The position numbers were made by a program, and so were the translations under genes. Of a DNA stretch of 64,000 nt, positions 45,944 to 56,073 are shown one piece after another. This DNA comes from Myxococcus dinghuensis (GTDB lineage: Bacteria > Myxococcota > Myxococcia > Myxococcales > Myxococcaceae), in the NCBI RefSeq assembly GCF_024198235.1, contig NZ_JAKCFB010000019.1, positions 1-64,000 on the forward strand, given 5' to 3'. The notes under the pieces were generated by a model. The model was given only the letters and a program-made list of their open reading frames with translations, was not told where the DNA came from and made no database searches. Within the stretch, counting starts at the first letter, position 1. Each line of letters begins with the position of its first letter.

Positions 45944-48900
45944 ATGACGGCGAAGAAGGGTCGGGCGGAGAAGGCGGTGCTGTCGCGGCAGGAGATCGCG
46001 ACGCGTCGCAGGGCGCTCGCCGAGAAGAAGCGGAAGGTGGGCGGAGGCGGCGGCTCGGGCCGGGCCATCGTGGGCGTGTTCCTGCTCGCGGCCTCCCTGA
46101 TTTCGCTGCTGGCGGTGGCCACGTTCGACCCCCATGACCGGGTGGGTCCAGGCTTCCGCAACGCGGTGGGGCCGATGGGACACCTCATCGCGGAGACGCT
46201 GCGCGGCATGTTGGGCGTGTGCGCGTACCTGGTCCCCGTGGCGGGCGTCTACACCGCCATGGTGCTCTTCGTGGGCAACCGGGACCGGAAGCGGGCGCCT
46301 CAAATCATCAGCCTGGCGCTGCTGACCGCGAGCGTCGCCGTCCTGGCACAGCTCATGTTCGCCGGGGACAAGGGTTGGGCCCATCACCCGGGCGGCGCGC
46401 TGGGCGCGAGCCTGGGAGGCGTGCTGTCGGGGCTGTTCTCCACCGTCGGCACCGTCATCCTGGTCACCGCCATCAGCGCCGCGGCGCTCATCGTCGGCAC
46501 CCAGTACACGTTCTTCAAGCTGTGCTCGCTGGTCTGGGCGGGCATGTGCGTCGTGGGCCGCCGCCTCTCGGAGGTCGGACACGCCTTCTGGGAGAACCAG
46601 AAGGCCGCCTACAAGGTCCGCCAGGAGCGCGCCGCGCAGGAGAAGCTGGAGGAGGCGGCGTTCCTCGCCCAGTTGGAGGCGGACGAGGAGGAGCTCGCCG
46701 AGGCCGAGCGCGCCGCCGAGGAGGCGGAGGCCGCGGAGGCCGAGGCGATGGCCGAGGAGGCCGTGCGGCTCGCCCGCCAGTCGGAGAAGGAGCAGGCCGC
46801 CGCCGCGAAGCAGGCCGTCAAGGACGCCCGCGAGCGGGAGAAGCTGGAGAAGAAGAAGGTCCCCGTCGTCGCCGAGGAGTCGGACTCGCTGCCCCCGACG
46901 CCCGCCATCACCGTGGCCGGCGAGAAGCTGGCCCGCGTGGAGAAGCGCCCGGCCCCTGGCGCGGACCCGGCCTGGGCCGCGTCCTTCCTCGCGCCCGCGC
47001 CCCACTCCACGCCCATCGTCCCCGAGGGGGTCGAGCCTCCGCGCGGTCGCCGCAAGACGCCGAACATCGTCACCGGTCCGTCCGCGCCGGCCACGGGCGC
47101 CCCGTCCGAGCCCGCCGAGCCGGTGGTCTCGCCGCCCATCGCCATGCCCGCCGCGCCCCAGCCGGCGCCGGTCGCCGCCGCCCCCGCGGCCATCGTCCCG
47201 GCGCCGCCGTCCGCGCTGGCGCGCATGCCGCTCATCGTGGAGCCCAAGGCGCCGCCCAAGCCCACCGCGAAGAAGACCCAGGACCAGTTCGAGTTCGTGG
47301 GTGACCGCAAGAGCTTCTCGCTGCCTCCGCTCGACGTGCTCGAGTACAACAAGAAGGAGCGCTCCGAGCTGGACAAGGACGCCTTCCTGTCCACGGCGGA
47401 GAAGCTGCGCGCCAAGCTGGCCGACTTCGGCATCGTGGGCGAGGTGGTGGAGATCCGCCCCGGCCCCGTCGTCACGATGTACGAGTTCCTCCCGGGGCCC
47501 GGCATCAAGGTGAGCAAGATCGCCGCGCTCGCGGACGACCTGGCCATGGCCATGGAGGCCATGCGCGTGCGCATCGTCGCCCCCATCCCCGGCAAGGGCG
47601 TGGTGGGCATCGAGGTCCCGAACAAGGACCGCGAGACGGTCTACCTGAAGGAGATCGCCGAGCAGGACGCGTTCCTCAAGGGCCCCAGCAAGCTGACCAT
47701 GTGCGTGGGCAAGGACATCGAGGGCATGCCGTACGTCTTCGACCTGGCCAAGGCGCCCCACCTGCTCATCGCCGGCACCACCGGCTCGGGCAAGTCGGTG
47801 GCCGTCAACTCCATGATCATGAGCATCCTCCTCAAGTCCACACCGGAGGAGGTGCGCTTCATCATGGTGGACCCGAAGATGCTCGAGTTGTCCGTCTACG
47901 AGGGCATCCCCCACCTGCTGCTGCCGGTGGTGACGGACCCGAAGAAGGCGGCGCTCGCGCTGCGCTGGGCCGTGGAGGAGATGGAGCGGCGCTACCAGAT
48001 GCTGTCCGAGGCGGGCGTGCGCAACATCGCCGGCTTCAACAAGCTGGTGGAGAGCTCCGCCTCCGAGGTGACGGACGCGCTGGCCTCCGAGCCCGCGCCG
48101 AAGAAGTCGAAGCCCAAGAAGGTCCTGGTCGTCGACGTCGAGGGCGGCGAGAAGTCGGCCGCGTCGTCGGGTTCGGGCGGAGACGGCCTGGGCGTGGCCG
48201 CGCCTCGAGAGGACATGGAGGAGCTGCGCGAGGCGCTGGTCTCCGAGGCTTCCGCGGACGTCGTGCCGGAGGTCGATGCCGAGGCCGAGGACGACGAGGC
48301 TCCGCTGGAGGCGGGGGCACACAAGCCGGAGAAGAAGGAGCTCAAGAAGCTGCCCTACATCGTCGTCATCATCGACGAGCTGGCCGACCTCATGATGGTC
48401 GCCAGCCGCGAGGTGGAGACGTACGTGGCCCGCCTGGCGCAGATGGCGCGCGCGGCCGGCATCCACCTGATGGTCGCGACGCAGCGTCCGTCCACGGACG
48501 TCGTCACCGGCGTCATCAAGGCCAACTTCCCCACGCGCATCAGCTTCATGCTCCGCTCCAAGCCGGACTCGATGACGATCCTGGGCACGGTGGGCGCGGA
48601 GGCCCTGCTCGGCATGGGCGACATGCTCATCATGCCGCCCACCAGCGCGCACCTGCAGCGCGTCCACGGCGCCTTCGTCTCCGAGGACGAAATCAAGAAG
48701 GCGGTGGACCACCTCAAGGCCCAGGGCAAGCCCGTCTTCGACGAGTCCATCCTCAAGCCGCGCGACGAGGACGTGGAGGCTGGTGGCGAGGAGGACGAGC
48801 TGTCCGACGAGCTGTACGACCAGGCGCTCGCGGTGGTCAGCGAGATGCGCGCGGTCTCCATCTCCATGCTCCAGCGCAAGATGCGCATCGGCTACAACCG

Positions 48901-49021
48901 CGCCGCGCGCATGATCGAACGCATGGAGCGCGACGGCGTGGTCGGCGCGGCCGACGGCGCCAAGCCCCGCGAGGTGCTCATCCGTGGCGTGGGCGACATG
49001 CCCGGCGCGGGCGCGATGTAG
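45944..49021 (+). CDS. ftsK: DNA translocase FtsK/SpoIIIE
   Basis: 1025 aa. A basic N-terminus is followed by four membrane segments (~38-190), including IVGVFLLAASLISLLAVATF. A long Glu/Ala coiled coil (~205-290) and Pro/Ala-rich linker come next. The motor domain has LPPLDVLEYNKKERSELDKD, VVEIRPGPVVTMYEFLPGPG, Walker A AGTTGSGKSVAVNS (about 609-622), HLLLPVVTDPKKAALALRW, Walker B VVIIDELADLMM (about 806-817) and RPSTDVVTGVIKANFPTRI. The gamma domain ends the protein (LYDQALAVVSEMRAVSISML). A ~95-residue acidic insert (about 705-800) interrupts the motor before Walker B. It pumps chromosomal DNA at the division septum. Confidence 0.94.
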   Translation: MTAKKGRAEKAVLSRQEIATRRRALAEKKRKVGGGGGSGRAIVGVFLLAASLISLLAVATFDPHDRVGPGFRNAVGPMGHLIAETLRGMLGVCAYLVPVAGVYTAMVLFVGNRDRKRAPQIISLALLTASVAVLAQLMFAGDKGWAHHPGGALGASLGGVLSGLFSTVGTVILVTAISAAALIVGTQYTFFKLCSLVWAGMCVVGRRLSEVGHAFWENQKAAYKVRQERAAQEKLEEAAFLAQLEADEEELAEAERAAEEAEAAEAEAMAEEAVRLARQSEKEQAAAAKQAVKDAREREKLEKKKVPVVAEESDSLPPTPAITVAGEKLARVEKRPAPGADPAWAASFLAPAPHSTPIVPEGVEPPRGRRKTPNIVTGPSAPATGAPSEPAEPVVSPPIAMPAAPQPAPVAAAPAAIVPAPPSALARMPLIVEPKAPPKPTAKKTQDQFEFVGDRKSFSLPPLDVLEYNKKERSELDKDAFLSTAEKLRAKLADFGIVGEVVEIRPGPVVTMYEFLPGPGIKVSKIAALADDLAMAMEAMRVRIVAPIPGKGVVGIEVPNKDRETVYLKEIAEQDAFLKGPSKLTMCVGKDIEGMPYVFDLAKAPHLLIAGTTGSGKSVAVNSMIMSILLKSTPEEVRFIMVDPKMLELSVYEGIPHLLLPVVTDPKKAALALRWAVEEMERRYQMLSEAGVRNIAGFNKLVESSASEVTDALASEPAPKKSKPKKVLVVDVEGGEKSAASSGSGGDGLGVAAPREDMEELREALVSEASADVVPEVDAEAEDDEAPLEAGAHKPEKKELKKLPYIVVIIDELADLMMVASREVETYVARLAQMARAAGIHLMVATQRPSTDVVTGVIKANFPTRISFMLRSKPDSMTILGTVGAEALLGMGDMLIMPPTSAHLQRVHGAFVSEDEIKKAVDHLKAQGKPVFDESILKPRDEDVEAGGEEDELSDELYDQALAVVSEMRAVSISMLQRKMRIGYNRAARMIERMERDGVVGAADGAKPREVLIRGVGDMPGAGAM

Positions 49022-49153
49022 CGGTCCGTCGCGGCTGTAGTCTCCACGGGGGTGTCCGGCGCGGTCCGGGCGCCCCCGTCGCCTTTCATGGCCCCGCCGC
49101 CCCTGTGCCCCGGGGAGCGAGCGGCCGACCCCACGCCCACGACGAGGCCCCCG

Positions 49154-49438
49154 ATGATTGTCGCCATCTCCCGCTTCCGCGCCGCCCCCGAGGAGGCCCA
49201 GCGCCTGGTCGCCCGCTTCCAGGAGCGCGCGCGCCGGGTGGACGCGCACGACGGCTTCCTGGGGCTGGAGGTGCTGCGCTCCTTCGAAGCGACCCCGGAG
49301 CTGCTGCTGGTGACGCGCTGGCGGGACAGGGAGGCCATGCGGGCCTATTTCCAGTCGGAGGACTTCCGCCGGGCGAAGGAGGCCAGCGCCAACCAGGCGG
49401 GGGCGACCTTCGCCTTCTACGAGGTCGTGGGCACCTGA
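49154..49438 (+). CDS. Antibiotic biosynthesis monooxygenase (ABM)-domain protein
   Basis: 94 aa: MIVAISRFRAAPEEAQRLVA, HDGFLGLEVLRS, LLLVTRWRDREAMRAYFQSE. This is the complete ferredoxin-like ABM fold, as in HmoB/IsdG-like and quinol monooxygenases. The heme-oxygenase Asn/Trp/His triad cannot be confirmed (W is present, the His is at HDGF). Function unknown. The open frame extends upstream, but homology begins at this ATG. Confidence 0.78.
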   Translation: MIVAISRFRAAPEEAQRLVARFQERARRVDAHDGFLGLEVLRSFEATPELLLVTRWRDREAMRAYFQSEDFRRAKEASANQAGATFAFYEVVGT

Positions 49439-50644
49439 TGCGTCTTGCCGGTTCCCAAGCGGGCCCGTGTCGTCTATGGGCGGAGTCCCATGGCTGAACG
49501 CATCGCCCTCTTCGCAACCGCCGCCCGAGGTACCGAGGACCTGCTCGCCGACGAGCTGAAGGAGCTCGGCGCGCGCCGCATCCGTCAGGACCGAGGGGGT
49601 GTCCGCTTCATGGCCACGCTCGACGAGGCCCTCATGGTGTGCCTCTGGTCCCGCATCGCCATGCGGGTGCTCTATCCGCTCGGTGCCTTCGAGGCCCACG
49701 GCGCGGAGGGGCTCTACGAGGCCGCCGCCAGCGTCCCCTGGGAGGAGCACCTGACGCCCGCCACGACGTTCGCGGTGGACGCCACGCTGAAGGACAGCGA
49801 GCACAGCCACTCCGGGTTCGTCGCCCTCAAGGTGAAGGACGCCATCGTCGACCGGATGCGCGAGGTGGTGGGCACCCGCCCGGACGTGAACACCAAGAAC
49901 CCCGACGTCAGCGTGGTGGCGCACCTGTCCCGCGACACGCTGTCGCTCTCGCTCGACCTATGCGGCGAGCCGCTGCACCGCCGGGGCTACCGCGTGCGCC
50001 CCACGGCGGCGCCCCTCAAGGAGACGCTCGCCGCCGCCATCCTCCGCGCCGCGCACTACACCGGCGAGGAGGCGCTGGTGGACCCGATGTGCGGCTCCGG
50101 CACGCTGCTCATCGAAGGCGGGATGATCGCGCGCCGCCGGGCCCCGGGCCTCAACCGGGACTTCTCCGTGGAGCGCTGGCCGGAGATGGGCGCCCGCGCG
50201 AAGGAGCTGCTCGTGGACATGCGCGCGGACGCGCGGCGCAACGAGCGCAAGGTGCAGGTGCCCCTGTGGGGCTTCGACAAGGACGCGGAGGCGCTGGAGG
50301 CCGCGTCCCGCAACGTGCGCGCCGCGAAGCTGACGGAGGAGATCACCCTCGCCGAGGGCGACGCCACGAAGCTGCCGCCCCTGCCCGGGACGGGTGGCCT
50401 CATCCTCACCAACCCGCCCTACGGCGACCGGCTCGGCACGGGCGGCCAGAAGGGCATGAAGAGCTTCTATTACAAGCTGGGCGAGTCGCTGCGCGTGCCC
50501 GGCTGGCGCACCTGGGTGTTCATCGGCAACCCGGCCTTCGAGAGCGCGTTCCACGCGCGCCCCTCCGCGCGGCGGGATTTGTGGAACGGCCCCATCGCCT
50601 GCACGCTGCTCGGCTACCGAGCGCCGGACGCGCGGGGCGGCGAC

Positions 50645-51223
<579 letters not shown>

Positions 51224-51232
51224 GCCCCCAGG

Positions 51233-51664
51233 CTACAGCAGCCAGTGGGGGAAGCGCGTCTTCACCACCACGTAGGCGTAATTGACCACGATGATGACGG
51301 GCATCGCGACCTGGAATAGGTGCCACTCCCGGGGTGTGAGCTGGACCTCCGGGATGGGCATGGCGAAGACGAGGTGCAGCACCATGGCCACCGCAGCGAG
51401 CGCGAACAGGAGGGCCGCCACCGTGCCCAGGGGGTTGGCCTCCCAGGCCCCCACGAAGTTGAAGTGGGCCACCCGGTCCGCCACGCGCGTCAGCCCGCAG
51501 CCGAGGCAGGGCCACCCCGTCCGCTGGCGCAACACGCAGCCCCAGAACGGGATGAGCCGGGCCACCGGGATGTAGCGGGCCACCAGCAGCCCCACCAGGC
51601 CGATGATGCCCAGGTAGTCCACCGTGCCGAGTCGACGATTCCGGGGAGGGATGAGGACCTTCAT
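51233..51664 (-). CDS. DUF2752 membrane protein
   Basis: 143 aa, about three membrane helices. The hallmark is CVLRQRTGWPCLGCGLTRV: the C-P-x-C-G-x-T-R-type motif of DUF2752, followed by F-N-F-x-G-A-W-E-A-N-P-L-G. No function is known for the family. It precedes plsY by 9 bp in the same direction. Confidence 0.82.
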   Translation of the reverse strand: MKVLIPPRNRRLGTVDYLGIIGLVGLLVARYIPVARLIPFWGCVLRQRTGWPCLGCGLTRVADRVAHFNFVGAWEANPLGTVAALLFALAAVAMVLHLVFAMPIPEVQLTPREWHLFQVAMPVIIVVNYAYVVVKTRFPHWLL

Positions 51665-51751
51665 GCGCGCCCCACCAAGGTGTGCGGGAGTGAGAGCTTA
51701 GTACGGGGGGCGCCTTGCCGGAGCAATGAGTTTTGACTAAGCGGACAGGCC

Positions 51752-52330
51752 ATGAACCCGCTCCGCACGTCCCTGATGCTGCTGGTCGCTGTTCCCCTGC
51801 TCGCCCTGGCGGCGGACAAGACGCCCGCCAAGGACAAGGCCGTGAAGGCCGACAAGGCCGCGGCGAGCGACTGTCACCACCCGGCCGACGCCAAGACGGC
51901 GACCCCCGCGCCCACGCCCGCCGCCGCGCAGGACGGCTGGAAGCTCAGCCGGGGCGAGCCCCTCAAGGGCGCCACGGCGGTGAAGCTGGCGGACCTCATC
52001 GCCAAGCCCCAGGCCCACGACGGCAAGACGGTGTTGCTCGAGGGTCGCGTGCGCAAGGCGTGCGAGCGCAAGGGCTGCTGGATGGAGCTGGCGGCGGACG
52101 ACCAGGTGAAGAGCCCGGGCGTGCGCGTCACGTTCAAGGACTACGGCTTCTTCGTACCGCTGGACTCGGCCGGCGCCCAGGCGCGCGTCGAGGGCGTGGT
52201 GAAGGTGGCCGAGCTGAGCGAGGGCCACGCGTCGCACTACGAGTCCGAGGGCGCCGTCGTCCCGCGCGGCACGGACGGCAAGCCGCGCGAGGTGCAGTTG
52301 GTGGCGACCGGCGTCGAGCTGCGCCGGTAG
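51752..52330 (+). CDS. DUF4920-type exported protein
   Basis: 192 aa. Signal peptide MNPLRTSLMLLVAVPLLALA, then an Ala/Lys-rich linker with one C-H-H. The family segment is LEGRVRKACERKGCWMELA (C-x3-K-G-C-W) and VTFKDYGFFVPLDSAG, a small OB-like domain with two Cys that could form a disulphide or bind metal. Exported, role unknown. The next gene starts 3 nt after its stop. Confidence 0.8.
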   Translation: MNPLRTSLMLLVAVPLLALAADKTPAKDKAVKADKAAASDCHHPADAKTATPAPTPAAAQDGWKLSRGEPLKGATAVKLADLIAKPQAHDGKTVLLEGRVRKACERKGCWMELAADDQVKSPGVRVTFKDYGFFVPLDSAGAQARVEGVVKVAELSEGHASHYESEGAVVPRGTDGKPREVQLVATGVELRR

Positions 52331-52333
52331 TCC

Positions 52334-52939
52334 ATGGCACGCAGCTTCAGCATGAGGGGCGTGCAGAGCGCGGCGGACCGCGCCGTGCAGCACGCCCGCG
52401 CGTGGATGTTGGAGACGGAGCCGGGCTCGCGGGTGCACGACGTCCAGTTGGACCCGCGCTTCCAGCACCGGGGCGTGGACCTCCTCTGGGAGCTCCCCTC
52501 GGGAGAGGTGCGTGGCATCGAGGTGAAGGGCGACCGCAACGCCACCCGTCGCCGCTACTTCTTCGAGCTCGTCTCCAACCTGGAGAAGGACACCCCCGGC
52601 TGCTTCCTCTACAGCGGCGCGGACCTGCTCGTGTACGTCTTCCTATCTCAGGGAGAGATGCACGTGCTGCCCCTGAAGGCCGTGCGTGACTGGTTCCTGC
52701 CGCGCGCGAAGGACTACGCGCTCAAGCACGCCTTCACCCAGACGGGCGCCATCCGCTACACGACGGTGGGCGCCGTGGTGCCGACACGCGACGTGGGCGA
52801 GGGCGTCGCCAACGTCCTGCGGGTGCCCCTGAGGCGGTCGGCCGCCGTCGCGGAGGAGGTCGCCTCCGGCGAGGGCGAATCCGTCCCCGTCGGGGAAGCT
52901 CCCCGTGGCGAGCGACAGGGTCCGGGCGCGGCGGACTGA
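52334..52939 (+). CDS. PD-(D/E)XK-like hypothetical protein
   Basis: 201 aa. Residues 35-85 carry a restriction-endonuclease-type site: R-G-V-D49-L-L-W, then GIEVKGDRN (E63-V-K65), with RRYFFELVSNLEK after it. Helix-strand order (helix, D, strand, E-x-K, helix) fits the superfamily. No recognition domain is evident; the last ~30 residues are a Glu/Gly/Pro tail whose DNA is duplicated downstream. Spacing of 3 nt suggests coupling to the DUF4920 gene. A nuclease role is an inference from the D...E-x-K arrangement only. Confidence 0.65.
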   Translation: MARSFSMRGVQSAADRAVQHARAWMLETEPGSRVHDVQLDPRFQHRGVDLLWELPSGEVRGIEVKGDRNATRRRYFFELVSNLEKDTPGCFLYSGADLLVYVFLSQGEMHVLPLKAVRDWFLPRAKDYALKHAFTQTGAIRYTTVGAVVPTRDVGEGVANVLRVPLRRSAAVAEEVASGEGESVPVGEAPRGERQGPGAAD

Positions 52940-53157
52940 GACGACGTCACGCGAAGACCTCCGCAGCCCGGGACGCGGGCGGCGCGTGCGCCATGCGCGA
53001 GCGCGTCTGTGCCGGCGAGGGCGAGCCCATCCCCGTCGAGGATGCGCCTCGCGGCGAGCGTCAGGGTCCGGGCGCGGCGAATTGAGGCGACGACTGCCCT
53101 CGCCCGCATGCCCGGGACGCGGGCGGCGCATGCGCGAGCGCGTGTGGGGCCCGAGCG
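52866..53157 (+). repeat. Two tandem 146-bp copies spanning the 3' end of the PD-(D/E)XK-like gene
   Basis: The stretch beginning CCGGCGAGGGCGA at 52866 returns at 53012, both running through ...GGTCCGGGCGCGGCG, a TGA and a GGGACGCGGGCGGCGC tract. A third, degraded copy may begin near 53158. Copy 2 therefore repeats the gene's last ~25 codons and stop without any start. The rest of 52940-53389 shows no other feature. Confidence 0.7.
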
Positions 53158-53389
53158 CCAGGCGATGACCGACCGCCCCACCCGAGAGCGACAAGGTCCG
53201 TGTGCGTGAAGCGAAGGTGGAGGCCGCACGGGATGACGGCCCCGCGCCACCGGGGCACGAGCGGGAATCCCCCGCGACGAGCGCATGCCGGGCGGGCCCC
53301 TGGAAAAGCGGCGCGCCCGCGGAGGCCGGTTGCCAGGTCTGCTGGCTCGGCCGCGCGGGCGCGCTCGCGACGTGGCGATGGAACGCCGC

Positions 53390-54313
53390 TCAGTGCTGGT
53401 GAGCGTGGCGGTGGCGGCGATGGCCGGGGTGGATGCGGTCGTGCTCCGCCTCCAGCCGCTCGGCGGTGCGCACCAGGTCCAGCAGCGCCAGTTGGTCGTT
53501 CTGCGCCTTGTAGACGTGCTCCAGGCGCGGCACGAGGTCGAGCGCCAGGTGCAGGTCCTTCGCCGACTCCGCCCACTCGAGCAGTTGGCGGCCCGCGGCG
53601 GCGGCCTGCCCATGCGCCTGCAGGTGGATGAGGCCGTCCATGGCCAGGATGCGGGAGATGGGCGAACGGGAGGTGTCGCTCGTGAGCTTCACCAGGTCGT
53701 CGATGGCGGGGTCCTTCTCACCGCGGGCCGCGCGCACCATGGACTTGGAGATGCCCTTGCGGTCCGGGATGAAGAACTCCTCGATGTCCGCGAAGGCCTC
53801 CGCGTGGTCCGGGTGACCCGAGCGGGCGAGCGTCTCAGCGAGGCTGTCGAAGACCTCGGCGTCCTTCTCCGTGAACGGCGCCAGCGCCTCCTGCATGAAG
53901 CGCTCCTGGGGCGAGCCCTTGTCGTCCACGGGGATGCGGGGGCGCAGCGTGCCCATGCGCTCGAAGGCCGCGGCCACGGGCGCGTCGGTGATGCCGTTGA
54001 GCAGCCGCAGCAGCGCGTTCATCAGCCCCGCGAGCGTGTCCGTCAGCTCGTACGGCGCCACGCGGTCCGGCAGCCAGCGCCGCCACAGCTCCACGGCCAC
54101 CGCCACCACGAAATCCTTGAAGGGGCCCGTGCCCTTCCACTTCGGCTTCCACTGCTGGGCGATGCCCAGGGGATAGGTGCCCTCGGAGAGCTTCCGGAAG
54201 TCCTCCTCGTTGATGGGAAGGCCGTAGTGGCCGAGCGTCCCGAGCAGGGCCTCCGTCGAGTACTCCTTCAGGCCCTTCTGCTGCCACGCCTTGTCCACGC
54301 GCTGCGTGCTCAC
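53390..54313 (-). CDS. Conserved-looking hypothetical protein with His-rich tail
   Basis: 307 aa, mostly helical. Visible parts: GTLGHYGLPINEEDFRKLSE, FVVAVAVELWRRWLPDRVAP, SLAETLARSGHPDHAEAFAD, LHLALDLVPRLEHVYKAQND. These resemble TPR-like or HEAT-like solenoids, and there is no catalytic motif. The C-terminus reads IHPGHRRHRHAHQH and could bind metal. No signal peptide. Strong GC3 coding bias. Function unknown. Confidence 0.7.
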   Translation of the reverse strand: MSTQRVDKAWQQKGLKEYSTEALLGTLGHYGLPINEEDFRKLSEGTYPLGIAQQWKPKWKGTGPFKDFVVAVAVELWRRWLPDRVAPYELTDTLAGLMNALLRLLNGITDAPVAAAFERMGTLRPRIPVDDKGSPQERFMQEALAPFTEKDAEVFDSLAETLARSGHPDHAEAFADIEEFFIPDRKGISKSMVRAARGEKDPAIDDLVKLTSDTSRSPISRILAMDGLIHLQAHGQAAAAGRQLLEWAESAKDLHLALDLVPRLEHVYKAQNDQLALLDLVRTAERLEAEHDRIHPGHRRHRHAHQH

Positions 54314-54407
54314 CTGGTTCTCCGCTGCCCTAGGCGCCGGGCATCGGCGCCAGCGCGACTTCTAGCGGAACCGGGGCCCGCATTGCACCGCTCGTTCGCT
54401 CTCCGCG

Positions 54408-55952
54408 TCACACGGCGGACGCCGCGGGCATCACCTTCGGAACCGTGGGCCAGACGGTGGGGTTGCGGCGACCATCCTCCACCCTCCGGGCCAGGTAGGG
54501 CTCACACCCGCGCGCCTCGAAGGCCTTCTTCCACGCGGAGAAGCCCGCCCCCGCGCGCCAGGCGTCCATCGCCGCCAGCCCGCCCTCGGGGCCGCACTGG
54601 GCCAGCATGTACTCCACCCACGCCCACCGCGCGGACGTGGGACGCACCTCGGCGCGCCCCCGCAGGCCCTTGCGCAGCCGCTCCAGCCGGGTCTCCACCT
54701 CGCGGATGCCCGCGAAGGGCGCGCCGTCCAGCGGGGTGTTGCGCTTGGCCACGAACGGCGCGACCCCCAGGGCCACCGGGAGGATGCGCGACAGCTCCGT
54801 GGTGAAGCGGATGAGCTCGTCGATGTCCGACGCGTCCTCGAAGGGCAGCCCCACCACGTTGTACACCTTGAGCTGCTTCATCCCCGCGGTGCGAGCGAAC
54901 CCCGCGGCGCGGACGATCTGCTCCTCGGAGTGTTTGCGGTCGACCATGTCCCGCATCCGCTGCGAGGCCCCGTCCGCCGCCACCGTCAGGTTCGTGGCAC
55001 CGCCCCGGCGCAGTTGGTCCACCAGCGCCTGTGTCAGCCGGTCCGCCCGCAGGGACGACACCCCTACCTCCCGGCCAGCGTCCACCAGCGTGCGGAGCAG
55101 CTCCACGATGCGGGGATGGTCCGTCACCGCCGCACCCACCAGTCCCACCCGCCGGGCATGGTCCGGGATGAGCGAGAGGATGCGCTCCGGGGGCACCGTC
55201 CGCATGCCCCCGTTCGTCGTCCGGCGCATGACGCAGTAGTGGCAACCGCGAGAGCAACCCCGCTCCGGTTCGATGAGGAACATCGACCGCAGCTCGGTGT
55301 GGGGCGTGATGATCTGCGAGCGCGCCGGCAGCCGGGCATCCTGCGCCTTGGCCACGTGGTAGCGCGGCCCGCCCCGGCCGGGCACCCGGAAGCCGGGGAT
55401 GCGCGCCAGGTGGTCCAGCAACGCCTCGCGCTCCATGGAGGCCGCGGCGTCGATGAGGACGTGGATGAGGTCCTCGGACTCGCCCTGGACGAGCACGTCC
55501 ACGAACGGCTCCAGCGGATCCGGATTGGAGAACGTCAGCGGGCCGCCCGCCACCACCAGCGGGTGACGCCCGTCCCGGCGCTCCTCCGCCAGCAACGGCA
55601 GGCCCGCCAGGTCCAGCAAGGTGAAGAAGCCCGTCAGCTCCAGCTCGTACGCCACGGAGAAGGCGAGCATGGAGAAGCTGGAGACCGGGGCCTGGGACTC
55701 CCAGGTGAACAGGGGCGTGCGGGTCCGCCGGAACGCCTCCACGTCATCCGGGAGGAAGACCCGCTCGGCCGTCGCCCCCAGGTGCTGGTGGACCTCCCGG
55801 TAGATGGCCTGGAAGCCCAGGGAGCTCATCCCCACGTGGTAGGGGCTGGGGTAGCAGAGGGCCACCCGATAGGGCGCCTCCTTGTAGAGAGTCCCCTCTT
55901 CGTCCGCCAGCAGCGAACGGACATGCCCGATGAGTGAGTAACGGCCCTCCAT
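54408..55952 (-). CDS. B12-binding-type radical SAM protein
   Basis: 514 aa from the ATG at 55952. The N-terminal ~180 residues are Rossmann-like (VALCYPSPYHVGMSSLGFQA, HPLVVAGGPLTFSNPDPLEP, DVLVQGESEDL), typical of cobalamin-binding-like radical SAM enzymes, though the B12 D-x-H-x-x-G is not obvious. The radical SAM core has FLIEPERGCSRGCHYCVMRR (C-x3-C-x2-C). After it come the VSSLRADRLTQALVDQL and VAADGASQRMRDMVDR strands and KVYNVVGLPFED. It should generate a 5'-deoxyadenosyl radical; substrate unknown. No neighbour helps. Confidence 0.83.
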   Translation of the reverse strand: MEGRYSLIGHVRSLLADEEGTLYKEAPYRVALCYPSPYHVGMSSLGFQAIYREVHQHLGATAERVFLPDDVEAFRRTRTPLFTWESQAPVSSFSMLAFSVAYELELTGFFTLLDLAGLPLLAEERRDGRHPLVVAGGPLTFSNPDPLEPFVDVLVQGESEDLIHVLIDAAASMEREALLDHLARIPGFRVPGRGGPRYHVAKAQDARLPARSQIITPHTELRSMFLIEPERGCSRGCHYCVMRRTTNGGMRTVPPERILSLIPDHARRVGLVGAAVTDHPRIVELLRTLVDAGREVGVSSLRADRLTQALVDQLRRGGATNLTVAADGASQRMRDMVDRKHSEEQIVRAAGFARTAGMKQLKVYNVVGLPFEDASDIDELIRFTTELSRILPVALGVAPFVAKRNTPLDGAPFAGIREVETRLERLRKGLRGRAEVRPTSARWAWVEYMLAQCGPEGGLAAMDAWRAGAGFSAWKKAFEARGCEPYLARRVEDGRRNPTVWPTVPKVMPAASAV

Positions 55953-56073
55953 GTGCCTCCAGGGTGCTCCAGCGCCATAAAACACCGCGGCCCCGTCAGT
56001 CCACTCCCTGAGGAGGGCTGCCGGGGCCGCGTTGCGCCACTCGGTGGTGGCTCAGCTCAGCAAGCGCTGGCTG

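Noticed and set aside
45911..49924. A 1337-codon minus-strand frame over ftsK and the next genes
   Set aside because: Composition (His/Arg/Leu/Gly) is typical of GC-rich shadow frames and it crosses two genes with clear homology.
52979..53085. Second copy of the PD-(D/E)XK protein tail as an independent small gene
   Set aside because: The duplicated tail lacks a credible start and RBS; it is the result of a 146-bp tandem duplication.
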